Assembly (NCBI GenBank): GCA_021779775.1
Contig: JAJYAB010000110.1
Coordinates: forward strand, 1 to 6,264
Direction: 5' to 3'
Length of the DNA stretch: 6,264 bases
From: Actinomycetes bacterium
GTDB taxonomy: Bacteria > Actinomycetota > Acidimicrobiia > Acidimicrobiales > UBA8190
Part shown: in pieces, positions 1 through 5,292 of the stretch
Position numbering within the stretch: position 1 is the first letter of the stretch
How the letters are laid out: every line of letters starts with the position of its first letter
Position numbers and translations under genes: made by a program
The notes under the pieces: model-generated
The model's input: the letters and a program-made list of their open reading frames with translations, nothing else
Told to the model about the DNA's origin: nothing
The model's database searches: none

Positions 1-835
1 TGATCGGGTCCAAGCCGGTCACCGCGAACGCGTGGAACCGGGCACGGGGGGTGAGACCGAGCTGGTTGGCGCGCTCCTCGCTCATGATCAAGACGGCTGC
101 CGCACCGTCGGTGATCTGAGAGGAGTTGGCGGCTGTGACGCACCCGTCGGGCTTGAACGCCGGCTTGAGCTTGGCCAGTGACTCCACGCTGGAATCGGGG
201 CGAATTCCCTCGTCCTGCGTCACCTGGGTGCCGTCAGGAGTGGTCACCGGAACGATCTCGCGGTCGTAGCGGCCCTCTGTCCGGGCCCGTGCCGCCCGCT
301 GGTGGCTCTGGGCGCTGAACGCGTCGAGCTCCTGTCGGGTGAGCGACCACTTGTCGGCGATCAGCTCGGCGGATATGCCCTGCATGACCATGCCGCCTTG
401 GTCGGCGTACCGCTCGCCCATGGCCTTCGTGAACGGCACGCCGGAGCTGGCGAGGGATGCGCCCATGGGGACGCGTGTCATGGACTCGGAACCGGCGGCG
501 ATGACGATGTCGTACGCACCGGCCATGACGCCCTGGGCCGCGAAGTGGGCGGCCTGCTGGGAGCTTCCGCACTGGCGGTCCACGGTCGTCCCGGGCACCG
601 ACTCCGGGAACCCTGCGGTCAAGATGGCGTTTCGAGCGAGGTTGGCCGCCTGTTCGCCGACCTGCATGACACAGCCCATGATGACGTCGTCGATAGTGGC
701 CGGGTCGAGATCGTTACGTTCCACCAGGGCTTTCATCGTGGTAGCGGCCAGATCGACCGGGTGACAGTCTTTCAGCGCGCCGTTGCGCTTGCCGAGAGGG
801 GTGCGGACGACGTCGACGATGACGGCGGTGGGCAT
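1..835 (-). CDS. Acetyl-CoA C-acyltransferase (thiolase), C-terminus outside window
   Basis: A thiolase catalyses CoA-dependent cleavage of 3-ketoacyl-CoA (or the reverse condensation), in the cytoplasm. The 278 codons visible here are the N-terminal and loop domains; the family is usually about 390 residues. The N-terminus has the characteristic IVDVVRTPLGKRNG stretch (residues 6-19). The nucleophilic cysteine is C89 in DRQCGSSQQA, and TAANSSQITDGAAA (234-247) is the conserved substrate-pocket motif. The NEAF, GHP and CxGG motifs carrying the other catalytic residues would lie beyond position 1. The ATG is chosen because GGAGGA lies 5 nt upstream and the protein then aligns with family N-termini. 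From memory, the 'GKRNG' and 'GEQAANLARNA' stretches resemble actinobacterial degradative thiolases, including steroid side-chain FadA5, so degradation is more likely than acetoacetyl-CoA synthesis. The substrate cannot be read from sequence. It lies downstream of an SDR gene on the same strand. Confidence 0.95.
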   Translation of the reverse strand, partial: MPTAVIVDVVRTPLGKRNGALKDCHPVDLAATTMKALVERNDLDPATIDDVIMGCVMQVGEQAANLARNAILTAGFPESVPGTTVDRQCGSSQQAAHFAAQGVMAGAYDIVIAAGSESMTRVPMGASLASSGVPFTKAMGERYADQGGMVMQGISAELIADKWSLTRQELDAFSAQSHQRAARARTEGRYDREIVPVTTPDGTQVTQDEGIRPDSSVESLAKLKPAFKPDGCVTAANSSQITDGAAAVLIMSEERANQLGLTPRARFHAFAVTGLDPI

Positions 836-840
836 GGTGT

Positions 841-846
841 TCCTCC
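841..846 (-). promoter_or_regulatory. Ribosome binding site of the thiolase gene
   Basis: GGAGGA on the minus strand lies 5 nt (ACACC) before the ATG at 835. It is a near-perfect Shine-Dalgarno sequence and fixes the thiolase start. Confidence 0.8.
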
Positions 847-853
847 ATATGTG

Positions 854-869
854 CCATGCGGGTGCATGG
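854..869 (-). promoter_or_regulatory. Small perfect hairpin just upstream of the thiolase RBS
   Basis: CCATGC / 4-nt loop / GCATGG is a perfect 6-bp inverted repeat ending 7 nt upstream of the GGAGGA ribosome binding site. In the mRNA it could form a tight hairpin that insulates or modulates translation initiation, or the DNA could be a small operator. No known motif is recognised and the function is inferred from position only. Confidence 0.3.
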
Positions 870-896
870 TCTCGTTGGTTGGTGGCCTGCCCCGGT

Positions 897-913
897 CCGG
901 CAGACTGTGCCGG
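897..913 (-). other. Inverted repeat in the SDR-thiolase spacer
   Basis: CCGGCA / GACTG / TGCCGG is a perfect 6-bp stem with a 5-nt loop, between the SDR stop and the thiolase start. On the minus strand it is followed by GC-rich sequence with no T tract, so it does not meet the criteria of an intrinsic terminator. It may be a processing or attenuating hairpin within a shared transcript, or chance in GC-rich DNA. Confidence 0.3.
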
Positions 914-937
914 CGGAGGTAGTGCTGTGGGCGTGAC

Positions 938-965
938 GTGGTGGGGAAGTGGTGGGGAAGTGGTG
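938..965. repeat. 11-bp tandem repeat, about 2.5 copies
   Basis: The unit GTGGTGGGGAA occurs at 938-948 and 949-959, with a partial third copy at 960-965. It lies 5 bp downstream of the SDR stop codon in the direction of transcription. It is a perfect short duplication, probably from replication slippage. Confidence 0.8.
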
Positions 966-970
966 TTCCT

Positions 971-1873
971 CTAGGCGAACAAGCTGGTAGGTGGCGCCGC
1001 TTTGGCGACGAGGTCGGGGACGATGGTGTCGAGCTCGGACGGATCCCATCGGTCTCCCTTGTCCGCCGCCGGTCCGTGGCTCCAGCCCTCGGCCACGCTG
1101 ACGTTCCCCCCAGCCACGTTGAACACCCGACCGGACACGCCCTGGCTTGCCGCGCTGGCGAGCCAGACGACGACGGGGGAGACGTTCTCCGGGGCGAAGG
1201 CGTCGAACGTCCCCGGCGCAGGCGCGGCCGTGCCGTACCCCAGTGGTTCTGTCATCCTCGTGCGGGCTCCAGGCGCGATGGCGTTCACCGTCACGCCGTA
1301 GCGCTCGAGCTCTTTGGCGGCGATGATCGTGAAGGCAGCGATGCCGGCCTTGGCGGCGCCGTAGTTGGTCTGGCCCGGGTTGCCGTAGAGCCCCGACCCC
1401 GAACTGGTGTTGATGATGCGAGCATCGTTGTGCTGGCCTGCCTTGGTCCGCTCCCGCCAATGAGCGGCAGCCCACCGGCACGTGGCGAAGGTGCCTTTCA
1501 GGTGCACGTCGATGACCGCGTCCCACTCCTGCTCGGTCATGTTCGTGAGCATCCGGTCCCGCAGGATGCCGGCGTTGTTCACCAGCACGTCGAGAGCTCC
1601 GAACGTCTCGACTGCCGTGCCGATGAGGCGCTGCGCCCCGTCCCAGTCGGAGACGCTGTCGGTGTTGGCCACTGCCGCTCCGCCCATAGCGTGGATCTCG
1701 TCGACCACATCCTGAGCGGGGCCGGACGAGCTACCACTGCCGTCGACCTCACCGCCGAGATCGTTGACCACAACCTTCGCGCCCTCCTGAGCGAACAGCA
1801 GCGCATGGGCCCGGCCGATCCCACGCCCGGCCCCGGTGACGATCACCACCCGCCCATCGCAGATCCCGGCCAT
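971..1873 (-). CDS. HSD17B4-like short-chain dehydrogenase/reductase, probable 3-hydroxyacyl-CoA dehydrogenase
   Basis: This is a classical SDR (300 residues) with an N-terminal Rossmann fold. The cofactor motif TGAGRGIG is at residues 13-20 and NNAG at 99-102. The catalytic serine is S158 and the YxxxK pair is Y171/K175. D38 in VVVNDLGG, where NADP enzymes usually have a basic residue, predicts NAD(H). The strings VVNDLGG and GLYGNPGQTNYGAAK closely match the dehydrogenase domain of peroxisomal multifunctional enzyme type 2 (HSD17B4) and its actinobacterial stand-alone relatives. These oxidise 3-hydroxyacyl-CoA to 3-ketoacyl-CoA in fatty-acid or sterol side-chain beta-oxidation. The product would be the substrate of the thiolase encoded downstream, which supports this role. 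It has no hydratase or SCP2 domain, unlike full-length MFE-2. The ATG follows AGGAGGA by 7 nt. Annotation as a generic 3-oxoacyl-ACP reductase (FabG-like) is the main alternative. Confidence 0.93.
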   Translation of the reverse strand: MAGICDGRVVIVTGAGRGIGRAHALLFAQEGAKVVVNDLGGEVDGSGSSSGPAQDVVDEIHAMGGAAVANTDSVSDWDGAQRLIGTAVETFGALDVLVNNAGILRDRMLTNMTEQEWDAVIDVHLKGTFATCRWAAAHWRERTKAGQHNDARIINTSSGSGLYGNPGQTNYGAAKAGIAAFTIIAAKELERYGVTVNAIAPGARTRMTEPLGYGTAAPAPGTFDAFAPENVSPVVVWLASAASQGVSGRVFNVAGGNVSVAEGWSHGPAADKGDRWDPSELDTIVPDLVAKAAPPTSLFA

Positions 1874-1880
1874 GGTCAGA

Positions 1881-1887
1881 TCCTCCT
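1881..1887 (-). promoter_or_regulatory. Ribosome binding site of the SDR gene
   Basis: AGGAGGA on the minus strand, 7 nt before the ATG at 1873, is a strong Shine-Dalgarno sequence. It touches the end of a 14-bp tandem duplication. Confidence 0.85.
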
Positions 1888-1916
1888 CATGTGTCGTGGC
1901 TCATGTGTCGTGGCTC
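1887..1916. repeat. 14-bp tandem duplication at the SDR ribosome binding site
   Basis: TCATGTGTCGTGGC occurs at 1887-1900 and again at 1901-1914, followed by a 2-nt partial copy. The duplicated block ends exactly at the SDR Shine-Dalgarno sequence, so it lengthens the 5' leader by 14 nt. Confidence 0.85.
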
Positions 1917-2046
1917 CACGCCGGAGCTTCGTCTTTTTCACCCCGGCACGTTCATGGCCGCTTCGTCTGGAGCAGCGGCCACCGGTGGGGACTGCCGGCT
2001 GGCGTTTCCGTGTGGGCATCCGGCATCCCCTTGACGACGGGAGTTC

Positions 2047-2076
2047 ACGCTACGAGACACTGACGAAATATGTCAA
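2047..2076 (-). promoter_or_regulatory. Candidate sigma-70-type promoter for the SDR-thiolase operon
   Basis: On the minus strand a perfect -35 box TTGACA (2071-2076) is followed after 18 bp by TAGCGT (2047-2052), which fits the actinobacterial -10 pattern TANNNT. Transcription would start near 2040, giving a leader of about 165 nt before the SDR ATG. The position between the convincing stop of one gene and the start of the next supports the call. The -10 is only a partial match to TATAAT. Confidence 0.5.
2061..2075. promoter_or_regulatory. Partial inverted repeat overlapping the -35 box (candidate operator)
   Basis: TGACGAAATATGTCA has 4-bp perfect arms (TGAC / GTCA) around a 7-bp AT-rich centre, in a region otherwise very GC-rich. 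It covers the -35 hexamer of the candidate SDR promoter, where a repressor would block RNA polymerase. TetR-family repressors commonly control such degradative operons. It does not match the KstR (AAC..GTT core) or KstR2 motifs as I recall them, so no regulator is named. Confidence 0.35.
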
Positions 2077-2087
2077 CTGGGGTCGAG

Positions 2088-2195
2088 GCAGGCGGAGTGG
2101 TTCAGCAGGCGGAGTGGTTCAGCAGGCGGAGTGGTTCAGCAGGCGGAGTGGTTCAGCAGGCGGAGTGGTTCAGCAGGCGGAGTGGTTCAGCAGGC
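2088..2195. repeat. 17-bp tandem array, six perfect copies plus 6 bp
   Basis: Read on the minus strand the unit is GCCTGCTGAACCACTCC, repeated exactly six times from 2195 down to 2094, then GCCTGC (2088-2093). The copies are identical, implying recent expansion or homogenisation. The first copy contains the last two codons (Ala-Cys) and the TGA stop of the GH25-like gene. The other end lies 11 bp from the -35 box of the candidate SDR promoter. There are no spacers, so it is not CRISPR. The unit has no strong internal symmetry. Confidence 0.95.
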
Positions 2196-3782
2196 ATAGT
2201 CGCCGTCGTAGGTGTTCCCGTTCTGCTGGGTTTGGTACTGGATCATCCAGACGGGGCCACCATCGAAGCTGACCGGGCCGTAGGTGGGGTTGTTGTCGCG
2301 GTTGGTCGAGGTGCACCAGCTGACGGCGTCCGGGGCCGATCCGGCGCCCGCCACCCACTGCGGCAGCTTGGCCTGGTAGCCACCGGTGATCTGCCCCCAC
2401 TGGTACGACGTCGAGTACACCCCCACGTTGTTGACGCCCTGGGCGCGCAGCCCGGCCACCGCGCCGAGGATCATCCGGATGTTGGCGCCGGTATCGGGAG
2501 TCCAGGAGCCGTTGCTGGTCTCCACGTCGAGCCACCACGTGACTCCGACGTCCGCTCCGGCGCTCTGCGCCAGCTGGTAGGCCCGTGATGCCGTGGCGAA
2601 CCCGTAGTTGCAGGACGGGTCGCCGTGGCACCCAGGCTCGTTCGAGGTGGACGTCGCATAGGTCAGGAAGATGTAGAGGTTCAGGCCGGCACCCGCCCAC
2701 TGCACCTCGCTGGGAAAGCAGGAATTGAGCGGAGCGTTGGACGCGCCGACCACCTGCACCACTCCGATCGTGTGGTCTGACGGGTACGGCGTCCCGCACT
2801 GGTAGCGGGAGACGTCGTACCCGTAGGCGCCCGACTGGTACGCCATGTTGCCGGTGGCGCCGGAGCCCGGCCCCGCGGCCATCCCGACCACCGGGGCGTT
2901 CAGCTGCTGGGGGGCCGACCCGAAGTAGCCGGCGTCGCCGAAGCTGGTCACCGCACCGTTGTCGTCGGTCATCCAGTACCCGCCGTTGCCGGCGGTGCCG
3001 GTCGATGTCATGGTGGCGATCGGCCGGCTGAGCGGCTGGCCTCCGAGCGATCCGTTGAACGGGGCATCGTAGGCGAAGATCCCCCCGTCGGACGCCACCA
3101 GCCAGTAGCCGTTGCCGCTGCTGGTGGCGGCCATGCCGACGATGGGCTTGGCCAGGTACTGGCCGCCCATCGACCCGTGGAACGCGGCGTTGCCGTAGGC
3201 GAAGACCCCCCCGTCGGAGGCCACGAGCCAGTAGCCGTTGCCCGACGGGGTGGCGGCCATGGCCACGATCGGCTGGTTCAGCGGCTGGCCGCCCATCGAC
3301 CCGAGGAACGGCGCATCGAAAGCGAAGATGCCACCGTCGCTCGCCACCTCCCAGTACCCGCCGGTGGCAGGATCGGTCGCCATGCCGACGACGGGTGCGT
3401 TCAGGGGTCGGCCGCCCATCGAGCCGTGGAACGCCGCGTTGCCGAAGGCGAAGACGCCACCGTCGCTCGCCGCCTCCCAGTACCCGTCGCCGGCCGGCGT
3501 GGCGGCGACGGCGACCATCGGCGCGTTCAGGGGTCGGCCGCCCATCGAGCCGTAGAAGGGCAGGCCGCCGAACGCGAACACGCCCCCGTCCTTCGCCACC
3601 AGCCAGTACGACGGTATCGAGGAGGACGCGGCGGTAGGCGCAGTCGGAGCACCGACCCGACCGGTGCCCGGCACCGACATCGCGGCGAGGGCCAAGGTGG
3701 CGAGGATCAGGGTCGTCCCGGCAACCGCCGACCAGGGACCGCCTGGGCGACGGGGCGGAGGCATACGGCAGGGAACAGACAT
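2187..3782 (-). CDS. Secreted protein with six approx. 42-residue repeats and a C-terminal GH25-like domain
   Basis: This 531-residue protein has three parts. Residues 1 to about 36 form a signal peptide: arginine-containing start, hydrophobic stretch 19-34, likely cleavage after ALAA or AMS. After a short Pro/Thr/Ala linker, residues 59-312 hold six repeats of consensus YWLVASDGGVFAFG..AFHGSMGGQPLNAPVVGMAATPSGNG; the sixth is diverged. Such repeats are familiar from actinobacterial, notably acidimicrobial, secreted proteins and look like a beta-propeller or wall-binding array. Residues about 319-531 resemble GH25 muramidases: YGYDVSRYQ (D323), WWLDVET (D419, E421) and a final IQYQ...DGD block (D526/D528) match the beta-barrel ends carrying acidic catalytic residues. 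It would act outside the cell on peptidoglycan or a related polymer. Six cysteines (329, 355, 385, 391, 490, 531) lie in the C-terminal half, the last being the terminal residue, suggesting disulfides. The start is set by GAGGAG 5 nt upstream. Alternative: a catalytically altered or DUF1906-type glycosidase-like domain. Confidence 0.88.
   Translation of the reverse strand: MSVPCRMPPPRRPGGPWSAVAGTTLILATLALAAMSVPGTGRVGAPTAPTAASSSIPSYWLVAKDGGVFAFGGLPFYGSMGGRPLNAPMVAVAATPAGDGYWEAASDGGVFAFGNAAFHGSMGGRPLNAPVVGMATDPATGGYWEVASDGGIFAFDAPFLGSMGGQPLNQPIVAMAATPSGNGYWLVASDGGVFAYGNAAFHGSMGGQYLAKPIVGMAATSSGNGYWLVASDGGIFAYDAPFNGSLGGQPLSRPIATMTSTGTAGNGGYWMTDDNGAVTSFGDAGYFGSAPQQLNAPVVGMAAGPGSGATGNMAYQSGAYGYDVSRYQCGTPYPSDHTIGVVQVVGASNAPLNSCFPSEVQWAGAGLNLYIFLTYATSTSNEPGCHGDPSCNYGFATASRAYQLAQSAGADVGVTWWLDVETSNGSWTPDTGANIRMILGAVAGLRAQGVNNVGVYSTSYQWGQITGGYQAKLPQWVAGAGSAPDAVSWCTSTNRDNNPTYGPVSFDGGPVWMIQYQTQQNGNTYDGDYAC
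2847..3608 (-). repeat. Six in-frame coding repeats of about 126 bp
   Basis: The repeats are residues 59-100, 101-142, 143-183, 184-225, 226-268 and 269-312 of the GH25-like protein. The first five are close relatives at DNA level too, differing mainly by single bases and by 1-2 codon indels after FAF/FAY. The sixth has lost the DGGVFAF core (DDNGAVTSF). Near-identical neighbouring units could recombine, so copy number may vary between strains. Confidence 0.85.
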
Positions 3783-3787
3783 CGGGG

Positions 3788-3793
3788 CTCCTC
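3788..3793 (-). promoter_or_regulatory. Ribosome binding site of the GH25-like gene
   Basis: GAGGAG on the minus strand lies 5 nt before the ATG at 3782. It favours this start over the second in-frame ATG (residue 7), which would also shorten the basic end of the signal peptide. Confidence 0.7.
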
Positions 3794-3839
3794 GGGTTCT
3801 GGGCGTAGTCGGAGGCGACAGTGGTGGAGCGCGCGGTGT

Positions 3840-3861
3840 GGACCCGCACCATTCTGGGTCC
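3840..3861 (-). other. Inverted repeat between the DAHP synthase and GH25-like genes
   Basis: GGACCC (3840-3845) and GGGTCC (3856-3861) form a perfect 6-bp stem around a 10-nt loop, extendable by a possible G-U pair. It lies about 50 bp downstream of the DAHP synthase stop. No T tract follows, so terminator function is doubtful. It overlaps the candidate -10 of the next gene and could instead be an operator. Confidence 0.3.
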
Positions 3862-3879
3862 CGCAGCGCACCGAGACAA
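3851..3879 (-). promoter_or_regulatory. Weak candidate promoter for the GH25-like gene
   Basis: On the minus strand TTGTCT (3874-3879) and CAGAAT (3851-3856) are separated by 17 bp, each matching four of six consensus positions. The predicted start is about 60 nt before the ATG. The spacer of 127 bp after the DAHP synthase leaves room for an independent promoter, and the two gene products are functionally unrelated. Confidence 0.3.
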
Positions 3880-3909
3880 CCCGTGCCGTTCCCCGCTGGC
3901 CGGTGTGGC

Positions 3910-5253
3910 TCAGGCGCGCAGCAGCTCGGCGACCCGGAAGGCCAGGTCGATCGCCTGGCGAGCGTTCAGCCTCGGATCGCAGGTCGTGGTGTAGCGGAGA
4001 TGCAACTGGTCCTCGGCGATGTCGCCGAACCCGCCCAGGCACTCCGTGACGTCGTCGCCGGTGAGCTCTACGTGGACGCCGCCCGGCCAGGTTCCGGCCT
4101 GTCGGTGGGCGCCGAAGAACCCGCGGAGCTCACCCAGGATGTCATCGAAGCGCCGCGTCTTGCGGCCATTGCTGAGGAAAGTGTTGCCGTGCATGGGATC
4201 GCACGCCCAGACGACCACGTGTCCCGCGCAGCGGACCGCCTCGAGGAGCGGCGGCAGGACATCTCCTACCCGCTTGACCCCCATCCGGCTGATCAGGGTC
4301 AGCCGACCCGGTGCCCGTTCAGGATCCAGCCGCTCGCACAGCGCCAGCAGCTCGTCGGGTGTCATCGACGGGCCCACCTTCAGGCCGATCGGGTTCCGGA
4401 CGCCGGAAAGGAACTCCACATGGGCGCCGTCGAGCTGCCGTGTTCGCTCGCCGATCCACAGCATGTGGGCCGAGCAGTCGTACCAGTCGCCGGTGAGGGA
4501 GTCCTGGCGGGTAAGGGCCTCCTCGTACTCCAAGATGAGCGCTTCGTGGCTGGTGGAGAACGCGACCTGGTGAAGGGTCGCCTCGGCAGCCAGGTCGATC
4601 CCGCACGCCGCCATGAACCGGAGCGCCCGGTCGATCTCACCGGCGATCTGCTCGTAGCGCCGGCCAGCGTCGGACGACGCGACGAACTGCTGGTTCCACG
4701 CGTGGACGTGCGAGAGGTCGGCGAAGCCACCCATGGTGAAGGCGCGGATCAGGTTGAGCGTGGCTGCCGACTGCTGGTACGCGGTGACCAGGCGTGCCGG
4801 GTCCGGCCGGCGCGCCTCGGCATCGGGGGCATCGCTGTTGACCATGTGGCCCCGGAAGACGTCGAGCTCCACCCCGCCGACCTGCTCGGTGACCGACGAC
4901 CTCGGCTTCGCGTACTGGCCAGCCATGCGGCCGATCTTCACCACAGGAACCCCGGCTCCGTAGGTGAGCACGACGGCCATCTGCAGGATCACCTTCAGCT
5001 TGTCGCGGATGGAGTCGGCGGAGAACTCGGCGAACGACTCGGCGCAGTCGCCGGCCTGCAGCAGGAACGCCCGTCCGTGCGCCACCTCCCCCAACTGCTG
5101 CGTCAACCGGCGTGCTTCCCCGGCGAACACCAGGGGCGGCATGGCGGCCAGCTCCTTGACCACCCGTCCGAGATGGGCGTCGTCTGGCCACGCCGGCTGC
5201 TGTGCAGCAGGGCAGTGCTGCCAGCTCTGGAGGTTCCACCCGGCGACCGTCAT
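3910..5253 (-). CDS. aroG: Class II 3-deoxy-D-arabino-heptulosonate 7-phosphate (DAHP) synthase
   Basis: This enzyme condenses phosphoenolpyruvate with erythrose 4-phosphate to DAHP, the first step of the shikimate pathway to aromatic amino acids. It acts in the cytoplasm and needs a divalent metal. The sequence aligns over its whole length with Mycobacterium tuberculosis AroG (Rv2178c). All four metal ligands are present, numbering from the GTG two codons upstream: C72 (QAGDCAESF), H357 (WACDPMHGNT), E398 (GGVHVELTG) and D428 (CDPRLN). Substrate-binding blocks KIGRMAGQYAKPRS (108-121), GERTRQLDGAH (270-280) and SRMG (324-327) are intact. The N-terminus is about 15 residues shorter than the mycobacterial enzyme, where part of the allosteric and dimer interface lies, so feedback by aromatic amino acids may differ. 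Two starts are possible: GTG at 5259 and ATG at 5253. I prefer the ATG because no Shine-Dalgarno is seen and a TANNNT box ends 7 nt before it, which fits a leaderless mRNA. It is divergent from the oxidoreductase gene. Confidence 0.96.
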   Translation of the reverse strand: MTVAGWNLQSWQHCPAAQQPAWPDDAHLGRVVKELAAMPPLVFAGEARRLTQQLGEVAHGRAFLLQAGDCAESFAEFSADSIRDKLKVILQMAVVLTYGAGVPVVKIGRMAGQYAKPRSSVTEQVGGVELDVFRGHMVNSDAPDAEARRPDPARLVTAYQQSAATLNLIRAFTMGGFADLSHVHAWNQQFVASSDAGRRYEQIAGEIDRALRFMAACGIDLAAEATLHQVAFSTSHEALILEYEEALTRQDSLTGDWYDCSAHMLWIGERTRQLDGAHVEFLSGVRNPIGLKVGPSMTPDELLALCERLDPERAPGRLTLISRMGVKRVGDVLPPLLEAVRCAGHVVVWACDPMHGNTFLSNGRKTRRFDDILGELRGFFGAHRQAGTWPGGVHVELTGDDVTECLGGFGDIAEDQLHLRYTTTCDPRLNARQAIDLAFRVAELLRA

Positions 5254-5260
5254 GGGCACC

Positions 5261-5266
5261 AGCGTA
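5261..5266 (-). promoter_or_regulatory. Candidate -10 box for leaderless DAHP synthase mRNA
   Basis: TACGCT on the minus strand is followed by 7 nt and then the ATG at 5253, so transcription would start at or next to the A of the start codon. No ribosome binding site is present upstream. No good -35 hexamer is seen at 17-18 bp; a TTGACC (5288-5293) lies 21 bp upstream, which is too far. Leaderless mRNAs with TANNNT 6-7 nt before ATG are common in actinobacteria. Confidence 0.45.
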
Positions 5267-5280
5267 AACGCGAGGCGCCG

Positions 5281-5286
5281 TAGGCT
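5281..5286 (+). promoter_or_regulatory. Candidate -10 box for leaderless oxidoreductase mRNA
   Basis: TAGGCT is followed by 6 nt and the ATG at 5293. There is no purine-rich ribosome binding site in the upstream sequence, which supports a transcript beginning at the start codon. No -35 consensus is visible. Confidence 0.45.
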
Positions 5287-5292
5287 CGGTCA

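Larger units (their letters stand above)
1874..2186. other. Non-coding region upstream of the SDR gene
   Basis: About 313 bp holding no convincing gene on either strand. From the SDR side it contains the ribosome binding site, the 14-bp duplication, a leader of about 165 nt, a candidate promoter (2047-2076) and most of a 17-bp tandem array. The leader has only weak secondary-structure candidates: GCCGG at 1920-1924 can pair with CCGGC at 1943-1947, and CCACCGGTGG at 1979-1988 is a perfect palindrome. I recognise no riboswitch or T-box consensus. There is no hairpin with a T tract, so no clear terminator for the repeat-protein gene that ends here. Confidence 0.6.

Noticed and set aside
897..913. 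Intrinsic terminator between SDR and thiolase
   Set aside because: The hairpin is short and no T tract follows it on the minus strand.
835..971. Insertion sequence or MITE in the SDR-thiolase spacer
   Set aside because: Direct repeats are present but the segment has no terminal inverted repeats and is not recognised as an element; reported only as a possible insertion or duplication.
1917..2046. Riboswitch or small protein gene in the SDR leader
   Set aside because: Only weak short stems are present, no known aptamer consensus is recognised, and no short frame with a good RBS and plausible composition is found.
2088..2195. CRISPR array or plasmid/replication iterons
   Set aside because: There are no spacers between copies, so it is not CRISPR. 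Although 17 bp is within iteron range, no replication initiator gene, AT-rich unwinding region or DnaA box is seen nearby, and one end is coding sequence.
938..2272. A 444-codon plus-strand frame through the SDR gene and the 17-bp array
   Set aside because: Antisense to a clear SDR. The array is open in all three plus-strand frames simply because the unit has no stop in that orientation.
3840..3861. Intrinsic terminator after the DAHP synthase gene
   Set aside because: Six-base stem with a 10-nt loop and no T tract downstream; kept only as an inverted repeat.
2170..3879. A long minus-strand frame of 569 codons covering the GH25-like gene in another phase
   Set aside because: Arginine-rich, low-complexity translation typical of a GC-rich shadow frame. 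The overlapping frame has a signal peptide, clear repeats and a recognisable catalytic domain with a proper RBS.
3664..5283. A 539-codon plus-strand frame antisense to the DAHP synthase
   Set aside because: It mirrors a gene with strong full-length homology and intact active site. The antisense product resembles no family and is a by-product of GC-rich codon use.
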